DNA from: Isosphaera pallida ATCC 43644
GTDB lineage: Bacteria; Planctomycetota; Planctomycetia; Isosphaerales; Isosphaeraceae
NCBI RefSeq assembly: GCF_000186345.1
Contig: NC_014962.1
Location: forward strand, 1,922,001 to 1,986,000
Length of the DNA stretch: 64,000 bases
Direction of reading: 5' to 3'
Both the position numbers and the translations under genes were made by a program. The notes under the pieces were generated by a model. The model saw only the letters and a program-made list of their open reading frames with translations, had not been told where the DNA came from and made no database searches. Of this stretch, positions 25,120 through 34,519 are shown piece by piece; the stretch's first letter is position 1; each line of letters starts with the position of its first letter.

Positions 25120-25986
25120 TCACCGTTGGCGCATAGTTTGAGGGACGGGGGGCGGTTGGCAGATGGGGCAGAAATAGGTGGGCCGACCGATCAAACCAGC
25201 GATCCGGGTCTTGAGAATTGGCTCACCACAACCAGGACAAGGTTGACCGCCTCGGCCGTACATGGCATTTTCGGCGAGGAATCCCCCCTCCAAACCCAGC
25301 ACAGTTCGATAACCGGCGTCGAAACTGGACCCCTCGGCCTGAATCGCGCGCAGCAGAATGGCGGAAATCGCCGCGTGCAACCGATCGACTTGACGAGCAC
25401 TGAGTGTGTTGGCGGGGATCTCGGGGTGAATCCGGGCGGCGAAACAGATTTCATCGGCGTAGATGTTGCCGATGCCGGCCAAGACTTTCTGGTCCATCAA
25501 GGTGGGTTTAAGGCCTCTGGCAGTCCGTGCTAGACGAGCGGCCAGGTCATCGCGTTCAATCTCCAAGGCGTCGGGTCCGTGGGAGCGGGCGAAGGCAGCG
25601 CTCGCCTGGGTCTGATCGGCGAACCACAAGACCCGGCCCAATCGTCGGGCGTCGGTCAGCCACACCGTCTTGCCGAGTTCGGGCAAGGGGAAGAGGATTC
25701 GGACATGGTGGGGACGATCCGGTTCAATCAACCAGAAGCCCCCCGTCATCCGGGGCTGGATCACCACCAAACCACGTTGCCCAGCGAGCGTCCAGACCAG
25801 CCATTTGCCGCGACGACCCACGTGGGACACCACCGACTCTGAGACACGCTCGACGAACCGATCGGCCGACATCCCCGACCCCTCCAACAGTTTGGGGTCG
25901 ATCACTTCGACCTGCCCCAGCTTCGCCCCGGTCAGGGTCGGGCGAAGCCCTCGCGCCATCGTTTCGACTTCGGGCAATTCGGGCAT
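25120..25986 (-). CDS. mutM: Formamidopyrimidine-DNA glycosylase
   Basis: This 288-residue DNA repair enzyme removes oxidised purines such as 8-oxoguanine and cleaves the abasic site. It begins MPELPEVET, giving the catalytic Pro2 and Glu3 after Met removal. It has GRRGKWLVW with the conserved Lys near residue 59, the H2TH region LMDQKVLAGIGNIYADE (about 170), and a C-terminal zinc finger CPGCGEPI...FCPIC. The length is normal for the family. The start is fixed by the family N-terminus; the frame upstream to 26271 is not coding. It is convergent with the kinase gene. Confidence 0.96.
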   Translation of the reverse strand: MPELPEVETMARGLRPTLTGAKLGQVEVIDPKLLEGSGMSADRFVERVSESVVSHVGRRGKWLVWTLAGQRGLVVIQPRMTGGFWLIEPDRPHHVRILFPLPELGKTVWLTDARRLGRVLWFADQTQASAAFARSHGPDALEIERDDLAARLARTARGLKPTLMDQKVLAGIGNIYADEICFAARIHPEIPANTLSARQVDRLHAAISAILLRAIQAEGSSFDAGYRTVLGLEGGFLAENAMYGRGGQPCPGCGEPILKTRIAGLIGRPTYFCPICQPPPVPQTMRQR

Positions 25987-26438
25987 GATCGTTCCACCCT
26001 CCCAGGAATGTCTGCCTCTCGTATCGAAACCAATCCAGGTTGAGGTTCCGCCGATCCGCGCGAACTTCGTTGTTTTAAGGGTATGGTCGAACGCTGGTTG
26101 GAAATTCCGCTGTGAAAGAGGGGATAGGATTGCCCACGCAGGACTGTCTACAAACAATTGGTAAAAAACGGTGAGAAACAGGGACTTGACCTGGCTGGAA
26201 TCTCGCTCAATCCTATCAGGGATGCACCGTGTTTGTGAGACACGGTTACCTGTCTGCCTCACCATGCTCACTACGAGACTCCCTTCAACGGGAACTCACT
26301 CATCGGATCGTGCGGATACGCGATCGCGCGTTTCAGCAGTCTTGATCAGGCTTCAATCACTTCCATTCGTGCCGCCTCGCACGCTTGAATTCGCTTTTCG
26401 TTCCGACGCTCTGTCGCCAACTCGCTAGGGGGTTATTT
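25987..26438. other. Non-coding region between fpg and the prepilin gene
   Basis: About 450 bases shared by two divergent genes, so both promoters should lie here. I see no clear hairpin or consensus promoter with normal spacing. Confidence 0.4.
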
Positions 26439-27548
26439 ATGCGTTCGTCATCTCCACGCGCCCATCTCGCGCGTCACGGTTTCACCCTCATCGAACTTCT
26501 CGTCGTGATCGCCATCATCGCGGTGTTGATCGCGCTGCTGCTGCCCGCGGTGCAGTCGGCCCGGGAAGCGGCTCGACGTGCCCAGTGCGTCAACAACCTC
26601 AAGCAGATCGGTTTGGCCTTGCACAACTACGAGTCCGCGAACTCGGTGTTTCCTTGGACCCAAGGGAAGACTGGCGGTTTGTTCCCTCAGTGGACCAATG
26701 GCCTGTTCCCGTGGGAACCAGGCTACGATGGGTTCGGCCATGAATGGGCAACTTGGAGCGCTCATACGCTGATGTTGCCGTTCATGGAGCAAACGGCTGC
26801 TTACAACGCGATCAACTTCAGCTTCGGGGCTAACTGGTACACCCCCAAACCCAATACCCACGATCCTTGCCAATTGACGGCGATCAACTTCACGATTGCC
26901 TCGTTCCTCTGCCCCAGCGACGGGCGTGGCGTGGGCCGCAACAACTACATGGCGTCGAACGGAACCAACTTCGACTGGCACTCACGCGCCGGCGGGGCCG
27001 GGTTGCTGACCCGCGCTTCCAGCTTCCCTTCGACAATCGCGGCAGTGACCGACGGTTTGTCCAACACAATCGCGTTTTCGGAACGTCCCCGCGGCGACGG
27101 CAACAACACTCAGTATTCGCCAGGCGACGTGTACAACGCCGTGCCCATCCACGTCCGCTTCCTTAATAGTCCCACCGCTTATATCATGCAGACGCCCGAC
27201 ATGCAGGCAGCGCTACCCGGCGCGATCGCGGAGTGTGACCAATTTGCTCGTTCTAATCCCTTCTCGACCTGGGACTGGTCCGGCTTTTACTGGGCGTCAG
27301 GCAACTACAACCAAACCATCTTCAACTTCGTACTCACCCCCAACCACCGCAGCCGTGACTGCTCGCCCTGGGGCGGCGTGGCGACCGGCTTCGGCTTCTT
27401 CACCCCCCGCAGCTATCACCCAGGCGGGGTCAACTGCCTGTTTGGCGACGGCTCGGTGAAGTTCATCAAGGATTCGATCAACCCGATGGCCTGGTACGCT
27501 CTCGGCACCCGTCAGGGTGGCGAGGTTGTCTCCGCCGACATGTTCTGA
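26439..27548 (+). CDS. DUF1559 prepilin-type N-terminal cleavage/methylation protein
   Basis: This 369-residue protein carries a type IV pilin-like leader: the basic MRSSSPRAHLARHG, then the FTLIELLVVIAIIAVLIALL helix with cleavage after the Gly and Glu at +5. It continues with the DUF1559 core REAARRAQCVNNLKQIGLALHNYES and the closing C-terminal signature VNCLFGDGSVKFIKDS. The family is massively expanded in planctomycetes; members are thought to be pseudopilins or surface proteins. ATG 26439 follows GGGGG. It stands alone and ends in a strong terminator. Confidence 0.95.
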   Translation: MRSSSPRAHLARHGFTLIELLVVIAIIAVLIALLLPAVQSAREAARRAQCVNNLKQIGLALHNYESANSVFPWTQGKTGGLFPQWTNGLFPWEPGYDGFGHEWATWSAHTLMLPFMEQTAAYNAINFSFGANWYTPKPNTHDPCQLTAINFTIASFLCPSDGRGVGRNNYMASNGTNFDWHSRAGGAGLLTRASSFPSTIAAVTDGLSNTIAFSERPRGDGNNTQYSPGDVYNAVPIHVRFLNSPTAYIMQTPDMQAALPGAIAECDQFARSNPFSTWDWSGFYWASGNYNQTIFNFVLTPNHRSRDCSPWGGVATGFGFFTPRSYHPGGVNCLFGDGSVKFIKDSINPMAWYALGTRQGGEVVSADMF

Positions 27549-27616
27549 CCAGTTCAAGGTGGGAGCAACAACGGTCTACGTTTGCTCTGGTTTAGGACAT
27601 GGTTCATCACGACCCG

Positions 27617-27664
27617 ACCCGATTCGGCCCTTTCCTCTTCCAAGGAGCCGAATCGGGTTTCGTG
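27617..27664 (+). terminator. Terminator of the DUF1559 gene
   Basis: A perfect 12-bp stem (ACCCGATTCGGC at 27617-27628 with GCCGAATCGGGT at 27647-27658) and an 18-base loop are followed by TTTCG, 69 bases past the stop. Confidence 0.7.
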
Positions 27665-28030
27665 TTGGATTGAGTCACAAATCATTTTCCCCTGGTCACC
27701 CGCCAACCCACCGACGCCAATCGGCGGAATCGCCTGATCTCCCTGAGAAGCGAGCTTGTGAAGAACAGGCTCGATGAGTACAATCGCGTAATTCAGCCAT
27801 CATCCATGAGGCGAACGACTTGAGTTCCGTAAGAGGGGTCGAGCCTCTTGCGCGCGACTTAGTTCGATGGTTTGATGACCGTTGGAGCTTCGCCGGATTA
27901 GCGGCGATCTCGGCGGATTCGTTTGCCCCCTCTTGGTTTCCTCTGTGACTGGTCCCCTTTCATCCCACCCCGCCGGACGTGTTGGTTGGTCCGAGCGGGT
28001 TCAGCTCGGTCAACCATATAAGGAGTCGGC

Positions 28031-28120
28031 ATGGCTAGTCGTCGTCGTGGCAAAGGTCGTCGGAAAGTGGGTCGGAAGAAGCGGAAGATGCGCAGCAAGA
28101 TCCGTCACCGTAAGAAATAA
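28031..28120 (+). CDS. 29-residue, extremely basic small protein
   Basis: This open frame has a textbook ribosome site (AAGGAG, five-base spacing, ATG). It encodes 29 residues, of which 20 are Lys, Arg or His: MASRRRGKGRRKV, GRKKRKMRSK and IRHRKK. Its own strong hairpin follows about 120 bases later. The composition resembles very small ribosomal or rRNA-binding proteins (bTHX, bL36-neighbour types) or the COX24/AURKAIP1-type bacterial peptides, but no family can be asserted. A cytoplasmic, RNA-binding role is an inference from charge alone. Confidence 0.75.
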   Translation: MASRRRGKGRRKVGRKKRKMRSKIRHRKK

Positions 28121-28238
28121 CGCATGATACGAACTCACCAATCGCCCGCCCCAACCGTGGCCAGGGGATCGGTCGAGGTTGGTCCATCGGGCCGGGGACT
28201 GGACGGGGCGACCAACCGTCGTATGATTGGACTGGTGC

Positions 28239-28282
28239 GGGTCGAGTTCGAGTGGCTCGGACTCGGCCCGATTGTTTGGTTT
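28239..28282 (+). terminator. Strong hairpin with T-rich tail after the small basic protein
   Basis: Two 14-base arms (28239-28252 and 28256-28269) pair fully, with two G-T wobbles and a 3-base loop. They are followed by GATTGTTTGGTTT. It would end the small-protein transcript before the lipB-like gene. Confidence 0.6.
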
Positions 28283-28376
28283 GATTAACGAGAGGTCGTC
28301 CGGCGCGTGTTGGGGTACCGCTTCAAAGGGACTCCGCCAGTGATTCGCGTTGGGGGTTATTCCGTGAGGACGCGCG

Positions 28377-29126
28377 ATGGCGAGGGGGACTTTCCGTCCA
28401 ACCGGGTCGTTGCGGGTCTATTTGCTGGGAACTCTCCCGCAGGAGGCTGCCAGCCGTCTCCAAAGGCGTCTGATCTACGACATGGGTGAGTCGGACGGAG
28501 TGGCGTTGGTGGTGTGCGAACATCCCACCGTGGCCACCGTGGGTCGTTTGGGCAGCCGCCGTCATCTGGTGCCCGACGATGTGGAGCTGAGCCGTTTGGG
28601 CATCCGGGTCGTCTGGGTCAATCGGGGTGGTGGTGTCATCCTTCATGGACCCGGTCAGCTTGTCGGCTATGTGATCGGCCGATTGGACGCTGTGGGTTTG
28701 AATCTTCAGGGTTGGCTCGATGCGTTGCACGACGCGGTGGTGGCGACCCTGAGCGAGTTCGATCTGCCGGCTCGTTTACGCGACGACGCGCCTGGAATTT
28801 TCCTGGATCACGCCCGCGTGGCGACCGTCGCGGTGGGCGTGTCTCGCGGAGTGGCTCACCACGGTCTGACCATCAATTTGGGCAACGACCTAGGATTGAT
28901 CCACGCGGTTCTCAATGAACCTGGTCCCCGCAACCGTCCCTTGCGACAAACCAGCATGGAGTCCCGTCGCGGACGACCTACGCCGTCTCCCGCGGTTCGA
29001 GAAGCGCTCGCTCGTCATCTCGAATCCCGTTTGGGCCTGACCCGACGTCAGGTCTTTACCACCCACTCCTTTCTTGGTCGTGAGGTGCGCCTCTATGAAT
29101 CGCGGGGCTTCTCTCAGCCAGTCTAA
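28377..29126 (+). CDS. LipB-family octanoyltransferase homologue lacking the catalytic Lys and Cys
   Basis: This 249-residue protein has the LipB fold: CEHPTVATVG (about 47-56), RGGGVILHGPGQLVGY (about 83-98), and DHARVATVAVGVSRGVAHHG followed by LTINLGNDL (about 144-172). Active LipB uses a Lys in the G-x-K-I segment and a Cys in a PCG motif. Here the first position is Arg147 and the second region reads NEPG (180-183); the only Cys is Cys47. The catalytic dyad is therefore absent. ATG 28377 follows GAGGA. It overlaps lipA by 32 bases, so they are cotranscribed. It could bind octanoyl-ACP or a lipoyl domain without transfer, or use a different chemistry. Confidence 0.8.
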   Translation: MARGTFRPTGSLRVYLLGTLPQEAASRLQRRLIYDMGESDGVALVVCEHPTVATVGRLGSRRHLVPDDVELSRLGIRVVWVNRGGGVILHGPGQLVGYVIGRLDAVGLNLQGWLDALHDAVVATLSEFDLPARLRDDAPGIFLDHARVATVAVGVSRGVAHHGLTINLGNDLGLIHAVLNEPGPRNRPLRQTSMESRRGRPTPSPAVREALARHLESRLGLTRRQVFTTHSFLGREVRLYESRGFSQPV

Positions 29127-30189
29127 GGACGCTGCCCGGCTCCTCCCGGCGCTGCCGATCCTCAGCACAGTGGATTCCACTCCTCTTCCTTCGGCGTCCG
29201 CCGCCACCGTATCCTTCTCCGCCCCGACGGTAGGGCTGATCGAGGCCGTGCCCGAGCCGATTGCCGTGCGAAGCCGTCGCTTACCTCCCTGGTTGAAACG
29301 GCCGATTCCACGTTCCGGCGGCATGGGGTTCACCAACGAACTCATCAAGGAGTTGGGGCTGGAAACCATTTGCGCCAGTGGAAAATGCCCAAACCGCTCG
29401 GAATGCTGGACCCGGCGCACCGCCTCGTTCATGATCCTGGGTGATACCTGCACCCGCCCCTGTGGCTTTTGCGCCGTGAAACGCGGGCGTCCCGACGCGG
29501 TCGCGCAGGACGAACCCCAACGGCTCGCAGAGGCCTGCGCTCGATTGGGACTCCAATATGTGGTCATCACCTCCGTCACCCGCGACGACCTGCCTGACGG
29601 AGGCGCTTCCCACTTCAAGCGCTGCGTCGAAGCGGTGCGGGAACGTACCGGCGCGACCGTCGAAGTCCTCACTCCAGACTTCAACGGCGATCTGACCGCC
29701 GTGGATGTGGTGTTGGAGGCTTCGCCGGAGGTGTTCAACCACAACCTGGAAACCGTGGCCCGACTGCAGCGCTGGGTTCGCCGCAAAAGCCAGTACACCA
29801 TCAGCCTGAAGGTTCTCGCCCACGCCAAACGCGCTCGCCCCGACCTTCTCACCAAAAGCGGCTTGATGCTAGGCTTGGGGGAGACGACCGAAGAGATTCT
29901 GGAAACCCTGGCCGACCTCCGCTCGATTGGTTGTGACTTGTTAACTCTGGGACAGTATCTCCAACCCTCGCCTAAGCACCTGCCGGTGCAGCGTTATCTT
30001 CCCCCCGAGGAATTCGACGAATTGGGTGAGTTGGCACGACAGCTGGGATTCCGTGACGTGGCCAGTGGTCCGTTCGTTCGCTCCAGCTACCATGCCGACG
30101 AAATGGCCAAACACGCTGCCCACGCGCAGCAACAAGGTGAAGCGACCGAGGTGGTTCTCCCCTCCACCGGTGGTCGGAAATCGGGATGA
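29095..30189 (+). CDS. lipA: Lipoyl synthase
   Basis: This 364-residue radical-SAM enzyme inserts two sulfurs into octanoyl groups on lipoyl domains. It has the auxiliary-cluster motif CASGKCPNRSEC (about 103-114), the radical SAM CTRPCGFC (about 129-136) and the C-terminal RSSYHADE that supplies the serine ligand of the auxiliary cluster. The first 60 residues are an unusual Ala/Ser/Pro-rich extension. ATG 29095 follows GAGGTG at seven bases and lies within the lipB-like gene; an in-frame TTG is at 29074. Intact LipA beside a LipB lacking catalytic residues suggests octanoylation is done by another enzyme or by this unusual LipB. Confidence 0.95.
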   Translation: MNRGASLSQSKDAARLLPALPILSTVDSTPLPSASAATVSFSAPTVGLIEAVPEPIAVRSRRLPPWLKRPIPRSGGMGFTNELIKELGLETICASGKCPNRSECWTRRTASFMILGDTCTRPCGFCAVKRGRPDAVAQDEPQRLAEACARLGLQYVVITSVTRDDLPDGGASHFKRCVEAVRERTGATVEVLTPDFNGDLTAVDVVLEASPEVFNHNLETVARLQRWVRRKSQYTISLKVLAHAKRARPDLLTKSGLMLGLGETTEEILETLADLRSIGCDLLTLGQYLQPSPKHLPVQRYLPPEEFDELGELARQLGFRDVASGPFVRSSYHADEMAKHAAHAQQQGEATEVVLPSTGGRKSG

Positions 30190-30394
30190 GTCTTGTTTTT
30201 GAGGATGCGTTGCTTCAAGATCGGATCGCCCGACGCTTTCAGGAGTTTCGCGTCAACGCTCCCTCTTCGAGCTAGTCGAGTCCCAGCGCAGCGGCTTCTC
30301 GAGGTTGAGACGGATTGCCGCCCATGTTGGCGACGTGACCTTCTCCACGCTTCTTATCCAAACTTCATTGGGTGAGACTTCCGCCGTGTCCTCC

Positions 30395-32047
30395 ATGTCG
30401 CCCGACCCCTCCCATCCCGAGGGAGCCACTTCCCCACCTGAGTTCCCTCCACCGCCGTTTGAACCAACTCCACCCGGGTCTCCCGACACGGAGCGAAGCA
30501 CCGCATTCTCAACCAGTCCCCGTCACGCCCTTGAAGGTGAGCGGCGGGTCAAAGTCAAAAAGCGGATTCGAGTGCGTCGTCGCCACGATGACGGCGATCT
30601 CCAAAACCAAGAGGGCAATGCCACGTTTCGGGAACATTCCTCCTCGTATGGTCGCCCATCCCGATCCTTAACGCATCCCGAGCCATTCCCGCCGCCTGGC
30701 TGGTCGGGAATGACGGTGGATGAATTCCTGGTTGACGAACCTCGGCCTTCCACCTCGTTGCGGCAACTTTGGCACCGGCTGCGGATCCCCCTGGCCCTCG
30801 GGTTGGCGACTACGGTCGTCGCTTGGTTTGCCTGGAGTCTCATCGCTGCTCAACGAACCAAAGCGTTGGTCGCCGCGCTCTTCGCGGCCGCTGGAGAAAA
30901 CGACTGGGCACAGGTTCAAGATTTGGTGGATCGTCGAGGGGACGAATTACCGAAGACCATCGAAGTCCTCCGGGTTCGGATCGAAGCGGCCCGACGTTTG
31001 AACAACGACGCCGAAGCCGCCCGATTGCTGGAAACCATTCCCCGCGAAGAGCCGGACGCCGCCGACCGCTACTTCGAAGCCGCCCGCCTCCACTGCCGAG
31101 CCGCTCGGTTCGGCAAGGCAGCCGTTCAACTCGAACGGGTTCTTCGCTTGCGACCTCAAGACCGCGACGCGCTGATTCGTCTGGTGCCGATTCTGGCAAT
31201 CCAACAGCGCGACGCCGATTATGTTGAGAAACTTTGGGCGTTGCATGACCTGCCTGGCGTCGAAAACGCCTTGACGGCGCTCCGCATGCTGGCCGAAGGC
31301 GTGCCGATGGTTCAAGTCGGTCCCCTCATCGCGGATTGGCCCGACGCGCGCGAACTGATTGCCGCATTGGGACCCGATCCCGTTCCCACCGACGACCCGG
31401 GACTGGAACCCATCCTCGAACGCGCTGCCAAGGCCGATCCCGACTCCTACGGCATGATCTCGGCCCGAGCCGATCGGTTTCGCCGGGCCGGTCAGTTGCC
31501 GGCCGCCTTGCGACTTCTCGAAGAGGGGATCGCTCGTACCCCCGGTGACCCCAGCCTTCACGCTGTCAAGCTCCTCGTCCTCGCCCAGGCCGGCGATGCG
31601 ATCGAGTCCGACGCCGAACTCAAACAAACCCCCCAAATCGCCAACAAAGATGTTCGTTACTGGATTGCCCGCAGCCTCATCGACGAACAGATGGAGCGAC
31701 TTTATCAGTCGTTCGAGGCGGTGCGCCGCGGTTTGGAGTTGCGGCCCCACGATCCAGTTCTCAAACAGCGTTCGCAACGATTGGCCGGACGGCTCAAGGA
31801 ATACACCGTCGAGGAGAACGATCGCGCGTTTCTTGCGGCCGCGGAGGAACTCGTAACGCTGGTGCGTCGTCCTGACGCCGAGTTGCTCACCCGTCCAGCG
31901 CTGATCCGAGCCGCCGAGTTGTGCCGAGCGATGAACCGCAACAAGGAGGCCAACGCGTGGTCGGCGATGCTGCTCCAAATTCCTGACGCGGAACCCACCG
32001 AGGACCTGGAGTCGCGGTTAGGACTCGCACCCGACTCAGATAAGTGA
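30395..32047 (+). CDS. Membrane-anchored TPR-type repeat protein
   Basis: This 550-residue protein has a Pro/Ser-rich, basic N-terminal cytoplasmic region (KVKKRIRVRRRH near residue 55), a single membrane helix (about 132-155, IPLALGLATTVVAWFAWSLI) and a C-terminal solenoid of TPR-like units: DAADRYFEAARLHCRAARFGKA, AVQLERVLRLRPQDRDAL, and ALRLLEEGIARTPGDPSLHA. Such proteins scaffold complexes on the outer face of the membrane. The start is uncertain: ATG 30395 is chosen, with GTG 30386 and TTG 30305 also in frame. No partner is evident from the neighbours. Confidence 0.7.
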   Translation: MSPDPSHPEGATSPPEFPPPPFEPTPPGSPDTERSTAFSTSPRHALEGERRVKVKKRIRVRRRHDDGDLQNQEGNATFREHSSSYGRPSRSLTHPEPFPPPGWSGMTVDEFLVDEPRPSTSLRQLWHRLRIPLALGLATTVVAWFAWSLIAAQRTKALVAALFAAAGENDWAQVQDLVDRRGDELPKTIEVLRVRIEAARRLNNDAEAARLLETIPREEPDAADRYFEAARLHCRAARFGKAAVQLERVLRLRPQDRDALIRLVPILAIQQRDADYVEKLWALHDLPGVENALTALRMLAEGVPMVQVGPLIADWPDARELIAALGPDPVPTDDPGLEPILERAAKADPDSYGMISARADRFRRAGQLPAALRLLEEGIARTPGDPSLHAVKLLVLAQAGDAIESDAELKQTPQIANKDVRYWIARSLIDEQMERLYQSFEAVRRGLELRPHDPVLKQRSQRLAGRLKEYTVEENDRAFLAAAEELVTLVRRPDAELLTRPALIRAAELCRAMNRNKEANAWSAMLLQIPDAEPTEDLESRLGLAPDSDK

Positions 32048-32355
32048 CCAGCGCAGCCGATCGCTCCTCTTCCATGAGCGAGCAGAATCGTTCATCCAAG
32101 ATTCAGGAAGAGTTGGTGGAATCCGTTCGCTTGCTGGAACTCGCTTGCTCCAAGACACCCACGGCGTTCCTCCACGGGCTGCATCGGGAGCGATCTTTGG
32201 AATGCGAGTGTTGACCATGTTTTGGTTCAAGCACAAGAAGAAAACGGTGAACCGACCAAATTGGCCGCGTTCACCGTTCTGAACAAGAAACACAAGCAAG
32301 CGTCAATGTTGGAGTTGGATGAGCTGTCCCTGCCTTTTGAAGTCAGGATGATCAC
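32048..32355. other. Convergent intergenic region
   Basis: About 300 bases between the TPR gene and the leftward ABC gene. Apart from the terminator at 32237-32278, nothing is recognised. Confidence 0.5.
32237..32278 (-). terminator. Terminator of the leftward ABC/P-type ATPase block
   Basis: AACGGTGAAC (32243-32252) and GTTCACCGTT (32269-32278) form a perfect 10-bp stem with a 16-base loop. On the minus strand the stem runs into TTTTCTTCTT, typical of intrinsic termination. Confidence 0.75.
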
Positions 32356-34302
32356 TCAAACCGTCGCCAAACCACGAGAGGATTGGGACCACGCCTCGTA
32401 GGAGGGGTATTCCTCCACCCGGCCATGTCGAAACGCCATCACACGATCACAACGGCTAAGGAACGAGCTGCGACGACCAATCCAAATCAAGGTGCGTCCT
32501 TCAGCCAATCGTTCCAATGCGTCGTCGATGAGCAGTTGGGCCTCTTCATCGAAGGGAGCGTCGGGTTCGGCCACGACCAGAATCGACGGATCGTGCAAAA
32601 CCAGCCGCGCCAGGGCGATCCGATATTCGACATCGACCGGCAGACTTTGCCCTTCGGGTCCAATCACCGTGTCGTATCCCTGGGGCATTCGACGGATCGT
32701 GTTATGGGCATGAACCATTTTGGCCGCCTCAGTGATCCGGGGCAAGGGATGACGTTCCTGACCCAACCCGATGTTGACCGCGATGGTATCGCTGAAGACC
32801 AGTTCGTCGCCTAAAACGATACCCACTTGAGCGCGAAGCGAATCCAACGTGAGGTCGGTGAGATCGTGGTCGTCGATCTTAATCTGACCGTGAATCGGCA
32901 CTGCCAAACGGGGCAGCAATCGGGTGAAACCGCGACGTGAGGCGGCGTCCATCCCCACAATCGCCACCCGCGAGCGGGCGGGGATCGTCATCGACAAACC
33001 GTCCAACAGCTTGCGACCGGTCCCTTCCTCCCCCTCGGTGAGCGTGACCCGCTCGAATCGAATCTCCCGATCCAGGCCATGCAGGAACTTCGCACCCATA
33101 TCGAATGTATATTCAGATTTGCGGGCGAGATAGTCGAGAATCCGTTCCGCCGACTCCTCCAAAGCCGGTTGGTCGCGACGTACCCGCAAGCCTCGCTGTG
33201 CCGCGGCGACGGCGATTCCCATCGAGACGGCGACCATGAGCGCTGAGGTGGCCGGTACGGTTTTGACCCCCACCACCGCGATCAAGGTCACCGCCAGCCC
33301 AATGGTGCCCAACACGACCGCCGGCCACACCGCTTCGGGCATCCCCAATGAGGAACGAGCCGAGTCAGCTTCGGCCCTCGCCAGGTCCTCCAGATGCAAC
33401 TCGAAGCGGCGGCGATCGAATTCCCCGGCGTTGAAGGACCGCAGCAAGCCTAATTGGTCGAAATCCTCACGCATCAAACGGCTTTGGTATTCGGTCTCAG
33501 TAGTCCAGAACCGGCGACGCGCCTCGTCGCGTCGAGCAAAGCGATCCACCAGGGCCAGGGTGGCCAAACCGAGTCCTCCCAGGGTCAGCCCCAGTCCCGG
33601 TTCGATGAAGATGGCCAGCAACGACGCGCCCACGGCAGTGAGGCTCAAACCTTGAGCGTACAACCAACGGGCCACGCCCCGGCGGATCGTCGGCACGTCG
33701 CGGTTGAGCAAGCCGGCGATTCGCAAATCCCGACGCTCACCCGGGGCGAGGCTGAGTCGTTGGGACTGACGATACAATTGACTTCGCAGCCCCGAGGCGA
33801 CCTCGGCGGCGATTTTGAGGATGCGTTTGGTGCGGATCGACCGGAAAACCATCGCCGCGAGGGCCAGCAGCGTCCCCAACAGCACCCCCCAAATGGCCGA
33901 ACTCAAGTCGGAGGTCGCTCCGGGAACCAATCGCGCGACTCGAAGCGCCAGGGAGGATTTGAACTGGGCCAGGGGATCGTCGCGGTAAGTGTTGAGAAAG
34001 GCGGCGAGGGCCTCCAGCCCTTCAAGCTGGCGAGGACGGCTGGGGATGGCGTTGGGGTTGGTGGGTGTGGGCGTTTGTGTTGGATCGGATGGAGAGGTGA
34101 TCGTCCCGGCGGGGGGCGTGACACCCTCGGCAGGCCAAGGGCCGCGAGCCTCCGCCTCAGCCTCGGCGAACATTAACGCCAAAACCACCAGGGCCAGCAC
34201 CACGCAGACCCCTTCCAAATACCCCATCAAGATGACCCGACGGATGGCTCCCGGCTCCGTCTTGACTAGGCTGACGACTCGCTCGAACCCCTCGTGGGAC
34301 AT
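32356..34302 (-). CDS. ABC exporter-like protein with inactive-looking nucleotide-binding domain
   Basis: This protein of about 648 residues has the half-transporter layout (membrane domain about 1-380, nucleotide-binding domain about 410-640), but every ATP site is altered. Walker A reads AIVGMDAASRRGFT, with no GK[ST]. The signature region reads SLPVDVEYRIALARL in place of LSGGQ. Walker B ends VVAEPD, keeping Glu but losing the Mg-binding Asp. The switch His is Arg in WIGRRSS. The Q-loop side (VGIVLGDELVFSDTIAVNIGLG) and the MPQGYDTVIGPEG loop are recognisable. It follows the ABC-2 permease on the same strand by about 200 bases. ATG 34302 is a judgement; the frame is open to 34413. Confidence 0.78.
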   Translation of the reverse strand: MSHEGFERVVSLVKTEPGAIRRVILMGYLEGVCVVLALVVLALMFAEAEAEARGPWPAEGVTPPAGTITSPSDPTQTPTPTNPNAIPSRPRQLEGLEALAAFLNTYRDDPLAQFKSSLALRVARLVPGATSDLSSAIWGVLLGTLLALAAMVFRSIRTKRILKIAAEVASGLRSQLYRQSQRLSLAPGERRDLRIAGLLNRDVPTIRRGVARWLYAQGLSLTAVGASLLAIFIEPGLGLTLGGLGLATLALVDRFARRDEARRRFWTTETEYQSRLMREDFDQLGLLRSFNAGEFDRRRFELHLEDLARAEADSARSSLGMPEAVWPAVVLGTIGLAVTLIAVVGVKTVPATSALMVAVSMGIAVAAAQRGLRVRRDQPALEESAERILDYLARKSEYTFDMGAKFLHGLDREIRFERVTLTEGEEGTGRKLLDGLSMTIPARSRVAIVGMDAASRRGFTRLLPRLAVPIHGQIKIDDHDLTDLTLDSLRAQVGIVLGDELVFSDTIAVNIGLGQERHPLPRITEAAKMVHAHNTIRRMPQGYDTVIGPEGQSLPVDVEYRIALARLVLHDPSILVVAEPDAPFDEEAQLLIDDALERLAEGRTLIWIGRRSSFLSRCDRVMAFRHGRVEEYPSYEAWSQSSRGLATV

Positions 34303-34519
34303 GATCCTAACCCATCCCCTCTCGACCGACCGGGCGTCGGACATGCGCGACCGGGTCGTCCACCCAATCCAACCCCGCCGCTCGAGTTCAACTCGTGCCG
34401 GTTCGGGTCCCATCTACACTGCGCCCCTCTCCCCCCTACCGGCACGTGCGGGATCGGTTCTACGGTACCCGGGGGAGGATTCACGCAGTTTGAATTGGTC
34501 GGGTGAGCGAGGGTTCGCC

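Noticed and set aside
26186-26216. TTGACC with TCCTAT as a promoter for the DUF1559 gene
   Set aside because: Spacing of 19 bases and poor -10 match; too weak to list.
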